DNA of 64,000 bases from Psococerastis gibbosa (taxonomy: Eukaryota > Arthropoda > Insecta > Psocodea > Psocidae). Made by a program: the position numbers and the translations under genes. Each line of letters starts with the position of its first letter. Position 1 is the stretch's first letter. The stretch covers positions 9,660,151 to 9,724,150 of the forward strand of contig OZ020492.1 in assembly GCA_963971405.1 (NCBI GenBank), written 5' to 3'. This document shows, in pieces, positions 34,204 to 44,800 of the stretch. The notes beneath the pieces were generated by a model. The model had not been told where the DNA came from, searched no databases, and was given only the letters and a program-made list of their open reading frames with translations.

Positions 34204-37200
34204 ATGAAGGTGCCCAGTACTCACATTGTATCCTTGATCGTCACATTCCTATTGACTATTCAGGCTCAAGAGTCAGAAGATGACCCAGACGAAAGAATCA
34301 ATCATCTGAAAGCCGCTGGAGCAGAGTATCTCCAAAATGTTATGGGTAAGCATATATTTTTTTAATGCAATACACAGGGTAGGCATAAAATAGCGGGGTG
34401 GGGGTTGGTGATACGAAGTTGTATTTACCATCTCAATTTCGTCATATCCTGGTTTTCCCCAAAATTTTGGCGCGAATGTTATAGACAGATTTATATTTTT
34501 TAATGCTATATAGTAATCTAGAGTATCGAGTATGCTTACGTTCTCCCCAAACAGTCTTTGTAAAATTTTAAGGTTAAGGTAAATGTTTAGCAATGTTTGC
34601 TGATTTTGCTGACAGGCTATTATAATAAAAAAATATAACGAATCACTCCACACAAAGCGTCTGTAACCCAAGCCTTGGTTGAATCTATTTCCGCTTGGAC
34701 GGTTCAGTAATAGAATGAAAGTGGTTATTTATTTATTATAAGTCGAAATAGATAAAAAATATCCAGTTTTGACAGGCCCTTGGCAATATCTAATTAGATG
34801 AAACCGGTTATTGAGACTACTGACCACAACAACAGGGTTAAGAAATTCAAGATTTTTATTTTCATATTATATTTTCTAATTTTCAGACAAGTTGCAACAG
34901 GAGCGTGAGGAGGGAGAATCAGTAGAAATAATGGAGCTGACCAAAATACTTAACATGGATCGAGTTTCTGAGAACGCCCCTGACTATACCGCCGCCCCCA
35001 ACTACAAAATGAAAGGGGTCATAACGGGCCCCACCCCCAACCCCCCAATTCAGGTGGACATTCGTCCAATCACCCCTCCTGCACCGGCCTTGACTGCTGA
35101 CGAGCTCAAGGCCATCTACAACGCTGCATTACTCAAGGGGGGAACTTTACCCCAACTCCAGAATGCTAACTCGGTTACCCCTTTTGTGCATCAAGGAACT
35201 GCCCAGCAGAATGCGGGACCAGGTACGTACAATTTAAGTACTATTTATATTTTAAAAAGAATTGTTAAAATGCGATAAGACACCTGTTTTTTTTTCACAA
35301 AATATTAATCATAAACCAATCAAATACATGACATCCCTTATTGACATTTAACTGGCTTATGTGGCCGCTGGCAATACCTGTTGGCCAAATTTTGGACATC
35401 CTTCCATCAGACATCCTCAGGGTCAGTTATTTTTTACAAATTAGAAAACTGTGGCCGATCGGTGTTAGTGACAGCCATAGAATGAACATCAAAACGTTTT
35501 TAATTTAAAATGACCGAAGACATACGATTTTAGACGTTGTGCCAAACGTCACCGACTCTCATACACACCCTACATGAAACGAGCAACGGCAAACTTTTTA
35601 TGGTGGTCCCTGGGCAACCCCGTTGTCCAGTGTGCTCCTGATAAGCTTTTTGCCAAACTTCACCGACTCACACGCACCCTATGTGAAACGGGCAACGGCA
35701 AACTGTTTTATGACGGTCCCTGGGCAACTAATGCCACTACACGCTAACTCACACATCCCACACATTATACAATATACCAATGCATCACAAACAACTCGGT
35801 TGGCGCATAAGCAAGCCTATGCTAGTAGGCGCCCCTTAAATAATTATTTTAAAAAGAAATCAAAATGTAAGAAAACATTTCTTCTATTTGATGGATTGTA
35901 CCAAATAACAATTTCCTCCTAAAAAGATCTGAATATTTTTTCTAGCAGTCCAACCTGTGAATCAAGGCGTAGTTGGTGGAAATGGGGGGGCAGTACCAGG
36001 CTATTACTACTACTTCTACCCAATCAAGAGCTTTCTGCAGGGACAACAGACAAGCCAACAATTGGGAAACACGCCCGCTGATCTGTCGCCCCCTCCACTG
36101 GCACACAACGGCGCCCCAACCGATATGACCGACTCCGGTTCTAATAAAGCTATGGAGCCTCTATTCATGGCCTTAACCAGTTTCATTGGAATGGCGCTCA
36201 TGTTCATATTCTCAGTGTTGTTTATGCCCAAATTTGGACATATTCGGTAAGTTTGATTTCTTGCTTTCTATATATTATTTTACTTTAGCTGGCCGTAACT
36301 CAGCAGTCCGTTAAGAACGTTGGCCGCTGCAACCATGTCGTTCCGCCACGCTGCAAGCTTTTGTCCTCCAGTTACAGAAGGGTGGACCCATGATCTGGTA
36401 GGTTGGGCGCAGGCATTTCCCCATTACAAGCGCCTTCGTGGCCGTAGTCTGGTAATGAAGAGGAAGAATTCACATTTTTTACGTTCTGATCGACCACAAC
36501 CCATTAGCCTGGATTGTTCTGTTCCATTATCGGTAGGTTTCCAGATAGAAAATTAAAAATAGTAGTCAGCCTTCATAACATGTACATAGGCAGAGCTAGA
36601 GGGTGGTTTTGAAAATGAGTAATTAAGAAAACCGGTGCGAGTAAACCCATACATACTTTCCTATTTATCAATTAGTTATAGATACCGAAATAGATAATAT
36701 GATTAGTTGCATGGTAAATAATTGTCCATGGCTTAAGAAAAGGAAAGGGGAAGAAAAAATTGTGAATTTTGCTTGGAAATGCTCCCTACTGCCTACTGCT
36801 TACTTTCACTATAAAATAACGGATACATGCTTTCCTATGTATATATTAGTAGGGTGAATGAGGCGTGGCGAATTGATTGTCCTAGGGGTATATTTAGGCT
36901 TTGATTATTTTCCAAACCCTTTTCCTCCTGCAGCATTTGCTCCACATGTAGCATTAATATTAGTGCTTTTAATGAATTCTACCCTGAATCCAACACTTTT
37001 TATTTTATCATGAAATTAACCGAAACTAGAGGATCTAGAAAAATCTAGACTTGGTTGGATGCGAGTCCACGATCTATGCTTTGCTGGGGCATTGTTATCC
37101 CCCAGTGCTACCAAACCAAAGTAAACACAAAAAAATTACATTTTACTTCTACAATGTATTTATTAATCTTGTTCCAGATCCGGTGATGTCCCAGAATTAA

Positions 37201-37664
37201 AGGAAACCCCTAATGAGCTGATGGTAATCGGAAAACTGGTCTTAGAGTCCGTAGATGGTAAAGACTGCACCGAAAGAATAGCATGTGAGCTGGGAAGATT
37301 TGTCCGAAACATGAAACTCGATAAAGTAGTCAAAATTATGGAAATTGTCCTACCGCCAAATATGTCCCGGCAAATAGGGCTAATTAAAAAAGCCGCCACT
37401 AAAAAAGAAAAATGCAACTTTATACCTTGTAGGTTCAAAACGTCTAGACCACCTGCTAAACGAGACCCTACTGAAGAAAATTGGAAAAAGGGTATCTCCC
37501 CGCATGATCTTTGGATGAAACATTTTGAGAAAGAAAAGAACAGGCTTAAATATCCTGTGAAGCAACCTGTGTGGTCTAAAAAGGCGGATTCTTCAAAAAA
37601 GACAGAAACCACAAAATATACTAAAAAACATGATAAGGACATATCCAGTAACAAAATTGATTAA
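34204..37664 (+). CDS. Unrecognised single-pass membrane protein, 4 exons, 420 aa (gene 2)
   Basis: Exons 34204..34345, 34887..35222, 35949..36246 and 37178..37664 join in phase to a 420-codon frame ending TAA. The start ATG opens a clear signal peptide (about residues 1-21, ending TIQA|QE). A proline- and acid-rich region follows (TPNPPIQVDIRPITPPAPAL at about 90-115), then a GYYYYFYP patch, and one membrane span at about 230-252 (PLFMALTSFIGMALMFIFSV). The C-terminal part of about 165 residues has DGKDCTERIACELGRF (C289, C295) and a lysine-rich end (KKADSSKKTETTKYTKKHDK). Exon 3 has a tandem TAG-CAG acceptor, so a one-residue splice variant is possible. The DGxDCxxRxxCELG block recalls a C-x5-C motif of insect membrane proteins such as the DM4/12 group, but assignment is not secure. 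An in-phase acceptor-like site directly precedes the ATG, so a 5' UTR exon may exist. Function unknown. Confidence 0.85.
35533..35735. repeat. Two-copy direct repeat in gene 2 intron 2
   Basis: 'TGCCAAACGTCACCGACTC' to 'GGTCCCTGGGCAAC' (35540-35625) is repeated from about 35650 with a spacing near 108 bp and roughly 85% identity by eye. Not seen elsewhere in the window. Confidence 0.65.
37030..37116 (-). repeat. tRNA-like repeat (copy 1) in gene 2 intron 3
   Basis: The minus strand reads TTTGGTAGCACTGGGGGATA and later GTGGACTCGCATCCAACCAA, similar in layout to the tRNA-like sequence at 52080-52146. Both are preceded on the plus strand by GAGGAT(C/A)TAGAAAAA. The T-arm and anticodon arm are degenerate, so a SINE-like tRNA pseudogene is inferred. 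Confidence 0.4.
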
Positions 37665-37939
37665 CTTATCAAATTCTACTAACACTAGTGCGAGTGTCCT
37701 TTAAAACAGCTGGCAAGGGATTAATTAAACGTACAGTAGTTTCCTGCTAATGTACATATGATGCTCATATGCAAAATAGAGAAGTTAATACTTAAATAGT
37801 TTAATCAAACACACTAAACACGGCTTTGTGCTACAATAATTAATGTTGCATAAAGCCGAGCTTACTGGTTTCTATAGATAAAAGTATGGCTATGTTAAAA
37901 ACTATACTTTAAGAGGGTTTGAAACGCATATATTGGTCA

Positions 37940-38245
37940 CCCCGGGATCTAAAATAAATCAGCTATTTATATTTTTATTTCAATTACTAAGTAAGCAATA
38001 AAGAATTGGTCCATCCAAGTTGTAGACAGCTATTTCATACAGAATATCACGGGGCATTTGTATTCTTTGGTGCTGCCATGAACTTAATAATGTGGGAAAT
38101 TTTAGTTCTTCGTTATGTTCATTATAAAATTACAACACCAAAACTTAAAAATACCTTATGATATTGTATATGAAGTAATCCTTTGCAACTTCGCTAGGCC
38201 AAATATTTATAACTTATATAGTTATAAAACAAATTAAAAACCAAT
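37940..38245. mobile_element. Foldback MITE family F, divergent copy
   Basis: The left half ('AAGTAAGCAATAAAGAATTGGT', 'CCAAGTTGTAGACAGCTATT', 'CATACAGAATATC') is mirrored by the right half ('GATATTGTATATGAAGTAAT', 'TGCAACTTCG', 'GGCCAAATATT'). It is more decayed than the next two copies. Confidence 0.55.
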
Positions 38246-38283
38246 TGATCCAGTGGTGACCGATATCTATCTTCCAAATCCTA

Positions 38284-38666
38284 TTAAGAGTGTAGGAAAT
38301 TGGCAACCCGAAATTTATTACTTTTTATTTTTTATTTAATTAACTAAGCATGCTATTAAAGATTTGACTCATCAAAGTTGTAGAATACTACTTCGTGCAT
38401 CATATTATGCGATATTTTTAATTTTCGAAATTGTAGTGTTTTCATAAACATGCAAATATTTTATAAACAATAACTTCACTTATAATCGATTTTATAAAAA
38501 AACTACAATTTCGAAAACTAAAAATATACCTTATTATATGATGCATGAAGCAGTCTTCTACAACTTTGATGAACCAAACCTTTCATAACATGCTTAGTGA
38601 ATTAAATAAAAAATAACAAATATGAAATTTCGGGCTGCCAATTTCCTACGTGCTGTACACTCTTAA
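38284..38666. mobile_element. Foldback MITE family F with TTAA flanks
   Basis: TTAAGAGTGTAGGAAATTGG at the left and the reverse CCAATTTCCTACG...TACACTCTTAA at the right bound long arms with 'TTGACTCATCAAAGTTGTAG' and its mirror. TTAA at both ends fits piggyBac- or Kolobok-type targets (inference). Confidence 0.8.
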
Positions 38667-38904
38667 CTACGCAATATATAGTTACAAATGCAGCCTCTGT
38701 ATAAAAGTTTTCTGTTTTGTTTGAGGATTATCTTAAATTTGTTTCTAAATGAATATGACTCAAAAAGCTACCTTTTCATAAACTACACTAATGATTGTTA
38801 TTAGACAGGCTGTACCTTCTGAGTTAGTGCTGTAGTCCAAGTTGATTTTTCAGAGTAGCCTAAGAATAAATGTTTAAAAAAAGAAAACCAATAGTGTAGT
38901 TTTA

Positions 38905-39075
38905 AAGGTCCCTGACGTTCATCCGAAAGGTTGTTGGTTCGAGTCCCTCACTAGCAGCTATTTTAATGGCTTGCCGTGACAGCCGGCTCTACTAAACATT
39001 CGGATAAAAGGGGATTCGGAGGGCATGTAAATTTGGCATTTGAGTGTAAGAGAGTGTAAGAGCCCTAACTGCAAT
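38905..39075 (+). repeat. Divergent SINE family A copy
   Basis: Keeps 'CATCCGAAAGGTTGTTGG', B box GGTTCGAGTCC and 'GGAGGGCATGTAAATTTGG', but has a foreign or rearranged segment after 'CCCTCACTAGCAGC' and an imperfect end. Confidence 0.6.
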
Positions 39076-39664
39076 ATATTGTGCAGTAGTAATAATAGTA
39101 CGAATAAAGTACAGCGCTATATAACAGAAAAAATATGACCATAATATGAGGGAAGGAACTTGGAAATGCTTGGCACATACATTATCTAGTATCATGAAGC
39201 AGTACGGTAGTTTATGAAATGGCCTTATTCAGTTAGTATACATTTATAGGCTAGTTCCAAAACAAAAAAAAATTGCCCTTACTCGGTACCTAATAGAACT
39301 CCCTCTCCTTAAAGCCGCACCTGAATCTAACCCTTTACTTCTCTGTTTGAATAAGAGGATCTAGGCAGAACATTTTGGCCCCTGCTTCTTTATATATTTC
39401 ATTTGCTACGCAAGTTTAAAAAATGTAGGCAACAGAAGTTGTATAAGACTATTTCAGACTATTTATAAATCTGTAAAGTGCAGTAATTCTTTCGCGAAAA
39501 TGATCGGAAACAAGAATTTCTCGTAGCCTACTGCCAAGTTGAGGAAGAGTTGCGAATTACGTGTAACACTAATAATAAAAATACGCTAAAACTAAAACAC
39601 GATATTATCGCCCTAAAAACTGCATACTTTAAAACTAGCGGAGTAAATTCTTTTTCTTTTTTCT

Positions 39665-39845
39665 TTTTTTCTTAAAAAAAGATTAATCGCATACAAACAA
39701 TTTAATGAATGTATCCGATTGACCTCTTCAGTCGCCTCTGTAGGTTAGTACCTGTGTTGAGCTACGACACGTCTCCGATCGCATGACGTGTAAAGACTGG
39801 CACAAGTGCAAGCACGTTACCACCTGGCCATCGAAGTCGATCGTA
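39665..39845 (-). repeat. SINE-like family B, reverse copy
   Basis: Full unit in reverse: an A-rich tail, 'CAATTTAATGAATGTATCCG', 'GTGTTGAGCTACGACACGTC' and 'CGTTACCACCTGGCCATCGA'. Confidence 0.7.
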
Positions 39846-40547
39846 AATTACTAATAATAATTGACAGGTTTTGGTCCTCTTAAATCAAAATATGAGAATG
39901 ATTTCGTTATTACTCCGCGTTAAAATTATACAATAAAAGATGCTAAAAATCAACTTGAAATATTTGGCCATAAAATAATCAGTATAAATTTTAGTAGCCA
40001 TAGGTCGGCTATGGGGTGTTCCACGAGAATACTGTCGACTTAGCTTATAAGTAGCTTAATAATAATAACAGATTTCAAAATTTTGTCAGTGACAATAAAT
40101 AAAATGTGAGATAACTTATCTAAAGTGATAAGGGTTGTTTGTTAATTTTAATTTACAAAAAGGTTTATGGCGGCTTTGATTGTTGATGTAAATATTATTT
40201 ATTCCTGCCTCTATATTGACTATTCCCCACCGGTTATACTTATATTAACAAAACCATAATTTAAATTTGTTTTATTGCCTTTGTTTTGTTATTTTTGTTT
40301 TGTTTATTAAATTATTTATTTACACTGATTGTGATTTGAATCACCGGTTTTCGACAGAATCCTGACGCATGGTCTTAGCTAGAACTTATAGGTTGTAGTG
40401 TAACTATCCGGTTCTTCTTTTTGGGGCAAACATAAGTTCCCATTAACAGCTGAAATGCTAAAACAAATTAGATGTCTATAGGTAATCAAAAACTAAAAGA
40501 ACCGGTGCGAAAGAACCCGTATTATTACAATTTTTTTAAATTTATAC
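39846..40547. other. AT-rich intergenic stretch
   Basis: No exon or RNA gene recognised. At about 40495-40520, 'AAAGAACCGGTGCGAAAGAA' is a 5' fragment of family D, as at 36632-36730. Confidence 0.35.
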
Positions 40548-40951
40548 TTAAGAGGACTCTTGCTCATGCTACGTAGAAAAGGAGCACCCCAAAATGTGTT
40601 GTTTTTATTGACTTTTTATTTTTTATTTAATTAACAAAGCAAGTCATTAAAAATTTGGCTCATTGAAGTTGTAGAAGACTGCTTCATGCATCATGCAATA
40701 GGAAATATTAAATTTTTGGTACCTTAGTTCTTTCATAAATACCAGAACGGACTAAAATTATGCGTATTCTGGAATTTTTGGAAGAACTACGAAACCGAAA
40801 AGTAAAAATACCCGACTACATGATGCACGATGTAGTCTTCTACAACTTCCATGAGCCAAATCTTTAATGACTTGCTTTGTTATTTAAATAAAAAGTCCAT
40901 AAAAAACACAAATTTTGGGGTGCTCATTTTCTACGTAGCATGTCCTCTTAA
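40548..40951. mobile_element. Foldback MITE family F with TTAA flanks, second copy
   Basis: TTAAGAGGACTCTTGCTCAT at the left and the reverse CATGTCCTCTTAA at the right. The arms share 'GAAGTTGTAGAAGACTGCTT' with its mirror and GGAGCACCCCAAAAT with its mirror. TTAA is present at both ends (40548-40551 and 40948-40951). Clearly related to 38284-38666. Confidence 0.85.
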
Positions 40952-41279
40952 TCACTTTTTTGCACAATTCTCAATATTTTTAAACACTGAAAAAACTCTG
41001 GTAGCTATTTGAACTTTGGTGGTTTGGGTAAAATTAGTGAATTTCTGTGTCCTTTCCATTTCCAATCAGTACGCCGGATAATAATAGTCAAAATTAGTAC
41101 TGTACTGTAAAATATTGGACAGACAAAAATCATTACCCTACAGGGTAGTAGACTATAGGCTCTTATCTTACTCACTGAACTCCGATGTAAAGTGGAAAAC
41201 AAAATACTAGTACAAGTAAATTCTTTGGAGAGAATTGGTAATTAGTGTATAAGCAGCTTATAAAAATATAAAAATCTAC

Positions 41280-41445
41280 TTCGATGGGTGGTAATGTGCT
41301 TGCACTTGTGCGAGTCTTTACACGCCATGCGTTCGGAGACGAGTCGTAACTCAACACGGGTACTTACCAACAGAGGCGACTGCAGAGGTCAATCGGATAC
41401 ATTCATTAAATTGTTTGTATGCAATTAACCTTTATTTAAAAAAAT
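41280..41445 (+). repeat. SINE-like family B copy
   Basis: 'CTTCGATGGGTGGTAATGTG' to 'CGGATACATTCATTAAATTG' followed by a T-rich then (TA)n tail. Well preserved apart from a short deletion in the head. Confidence 0.7.
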
Positions 41446-41825
41446 ATATATATATATAGTTCCGTTAGCCTATAAGTTAATGCATTCACTTATCTCAGTT
41501 ACGTTTAACGATCCGCACAGGGGTAGCCTCAGGCCTCATGGACATAGATAGCGCCTGAAAGTATTGATAATAATTTTGGAGTTCTCTGGCAAGACAAACA
41601 ACACATAGCTTAAAAGTTCTTTTAGTAAAGAACCTCGGTTAAGAGAGAACTTCTAGCTCGGCCTTGTCTCTAATGACCGAGTTCTACTGTATTACTAATC
41701 AGATTAGCCACAGTGGTTTAATCTATTGTATCACATATCAAACGTATTTATCTATTAATCCATTCCTTGTGACGTAGTTGATTTTTCGATAAGAACAGTC
41801 AGTGCTGCGCTATCATACAAACAAG

Positions 41826-44800
41826 ATGCCATTTTATATTATTTGTTTTTTAAGTCTTACACCTTTAATACTTTCTGTTTCATCCATTGAGCCTCCTGAT
41901 ATACGCTGTACAGATGATTTCTGTTTGGTGAGGTCATTTTGAACGAATATCAACTATTTCATTATTATACGTTTAAGCAGAAGCGGATCCAGGGGAAAAT
42001 TTAGGGGGGGTCACAAGTTGTATGTAAGTTTAAAAGGTAATTTGTTGGTTGAAAATTTGAGTTTAATTCAATTTTTTTTTTAAATTTTACTCTCATGAAT
42101 TTACTTATATAGGGGGGTCATGACCCCCTCTAACCCTCCCCCCCCCCTCGTGGATCCGCCATTGCGTTTAAATGTGTATTCCTTACACTCTATCACATAG
42201 TAATTTAATGACGGGTGCAACTACAGCTACAACTCTGCAATTCTTTCCTCTGAATAATTAATTAATTTGTCAATATTTTTTTTTGCATTGTTGAATAATT
42301 TCAGTTTCTATCAATAGTCCAGTTGCTGGTTGCAACTACACTATGAAGGTGAAGGCTCGAGGTTTAAGACTCGACATAAAGGAACAATACCATAAGTTCA
42401 CCCATGGCTGTAGTCGGAGGGGGGGGGTCCAGGGGGTCTGGACCCCCTGAAATATTTTCAACGAACACTAGATAGAATGGAGTTGTAAACATATTACCTA
42501 TTAAAGGTTACCTCACCTCCGGCCACGTCAGATGGACCCCCCCCCCCCGAAAAAAATTTCTGGCTACGACCAGGGGAAAACGAAACTAAATTAGGAAATT
42601 GCCAGGATAGTTGCCCCATCACGTCCCGAATAGAGCACGTTCAAACTGAGGATCCTATAAATATTAGTCACTATCGTAGTCAAATTAATGGGCTTCATTA
42701 TTAAACTTGCTTAGGCTCAGGGACGGTTCCATCCCAGTTGACGGAGGGGGGGGGGGTAGTTGGGGGTCAAAATATAAGAAGAAACATACGTAGTATCGAT
42801 TAAATAAGAGCGTAATAAATTAACTTACAATAGATTTACTAAATTTGGGGAGGGGGGCAGCTACCCCCACTGTCCCCCTGTTTCCGTCTATGCCCTTAGG
42901 GTGCTTACATAGCCTATTGCCAAATTGTCAAAAGCTGGCCAATCTGGTAGTGGTAGTCAGAATACATGTAGAGTTGTCGTTGTGGTAGTTAGGTCACCAG
43001 GACAAATAGAGTAGTAAATAAATAAATAAATTAATATTGACTTGTCTTCTATTACTTAGCCAACCTAGCGGAGATAGGGCTATAAAGCCATCTCTTACTC
43101 TCAACTAGGAAGACTCGGGACCGCCTGCTTTACATGCCTTCCGAAGCATGGCCAGAGAATGTAGCAAGTGTTGGTCTCGAACTAACAACCTTTCGGGTGA
43201 AAGTCAATGTCTGTAGCCTACCTCTACTCTACATCTCCATGTGGGAGTCAGACAGACAGAATAGTGGTACGGACTACGAGTTTTATCCGAAAAATGGTTG
43301 GTTCAACAGGGACGGATACAGGGGGCAGGGGGTTGCGCCCCCCCCCCCAAATTTAGTAGGTTTATTGTGTGCCAATTTATTACGTTACAATTTAATCGAT
43401 ACTAAATAAGTTTATTCTATTTTTATCCACCACTACACCTCCTTCCGCTAAAAATGGACTGGATCCGTTCTTGTTGTCTCATACTTGCTAAATTTTCTAA
43501 CCATACTGGCATACTTCGGAGGGCATCTATAGCAGGTGGTAAGGAAAGCTTTGTGACGGTCGAAATTTTCGATTCCGAGATTTCAACATATTTACACGTG
43601 TTGAGGTCCCAGGAACCCAAAAAAGTGTTTTTTACGAAATGTCTGTCTGTCTGTCTGTCTGTGCCTCGATTTCCGGGCAAACTACTCGGTTGATCTTGAT
43701 GAAACTCGGCGTGTAGGTTCACAAAAATCATACCTCGGAAAATTTTTTTTTATTTGAGGCTAACTTAATTTGGGGGGTTTTATTCTCAAAAAACTCCAAA
43801 AAAACGTCTAAAAAAATTATTTCACAAAAACGGTTCCAACGATTTCTTTTTAATTCACATATATTGTAGTTGTTATTAATATTAACGAAATGCGTTGGGT
43901 CGCTTGCCCCTAGATAGTTTGCTTTTGGGGGTAAAAAAATAAAAATAACTAAATTTTAATGAAAAATGACTAAGAAATAATTTTTCTGCGACACCTTTCT
44001 ATCGATGATTTCTACCTTCAGGTATGTTTTAGGTGTTAAATTGAGTAACGAAACCGGACAGGTTGTTTTCCCAGAAAAGTATTTGGTTTTGTAAAAAAAA
44101 ATGTTTTTTTGAAAATTCACGCTCAAATGCATTGCTTGCTCTGCCACTTGCCAGTATTGCTGTGTGGTAATGTGTTGGTCTGACCTATCTAGAATTTACC
44201 TCACCTCCAGCGACGTCAGGTGAACAACCCCCCCCCCCCCCCCGAGATATCGGAAATTTAACCATAAGAAAATTATTTACTATGAAATTACTCATTTTCT
44301 CTATCTACTAATTTTGATAAATTGGAAAGCATGTTCGAGTAAACTCGGACCGGTTCTTTAATTTGTTTTGTTTTCTGAGTGTTAATTTGTATTTATTTTT
44401 TAGGAATATGAAGTGGCTACGAAGTGTCCCTCTTTCGACATGAGCATCTGCATAAACGAAACGCTTGCGGTCCTTTTGCCCTCTCCGACAGTTTGCAATT
44501 GCTGCGATCAATGCATTGTTTATATAGGTAATTACGGTATTGAATCTGGGAAATCCAGTCGAATCGACCCAAGGGCGGATTTTGCCTCCAATTTGGGGGA
44601 GGGTCAGCGGTCAGGTTCAGAGGATTATAACATTAATAAACATAATTATTTTTAATTCCCACTGAAAACCCATTGTTATCTACTGTAAGTTAATTCATTT
44701 TGGAGGGTCCGGGCCCTCTGACCCCCCCCCCCTAAAATCCGCCCTTGAATGGACGTGGCCTGTGATAGACGATGATCCGGTCCGCTGATTTTTTCGGTCC

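Noticed and set aside
36320..36556. 78-codon ORF in gene 2 intron 3
   Set aside because: No suitable acceptor-donor pair in phase with the flanking exons; the four-exon gene is already complete without it.
37163..37654. 163-codon minus-strand ORF
   Set aside because: Antisense shadow of gene 2 exon 4.
43134..43409. 91-codon ORF with VASVGLELTTFRVKV
   Set aside because: This peptide is the reverse-strand translation of SINE family A and recurs at 8.9 and 28.9 kb.
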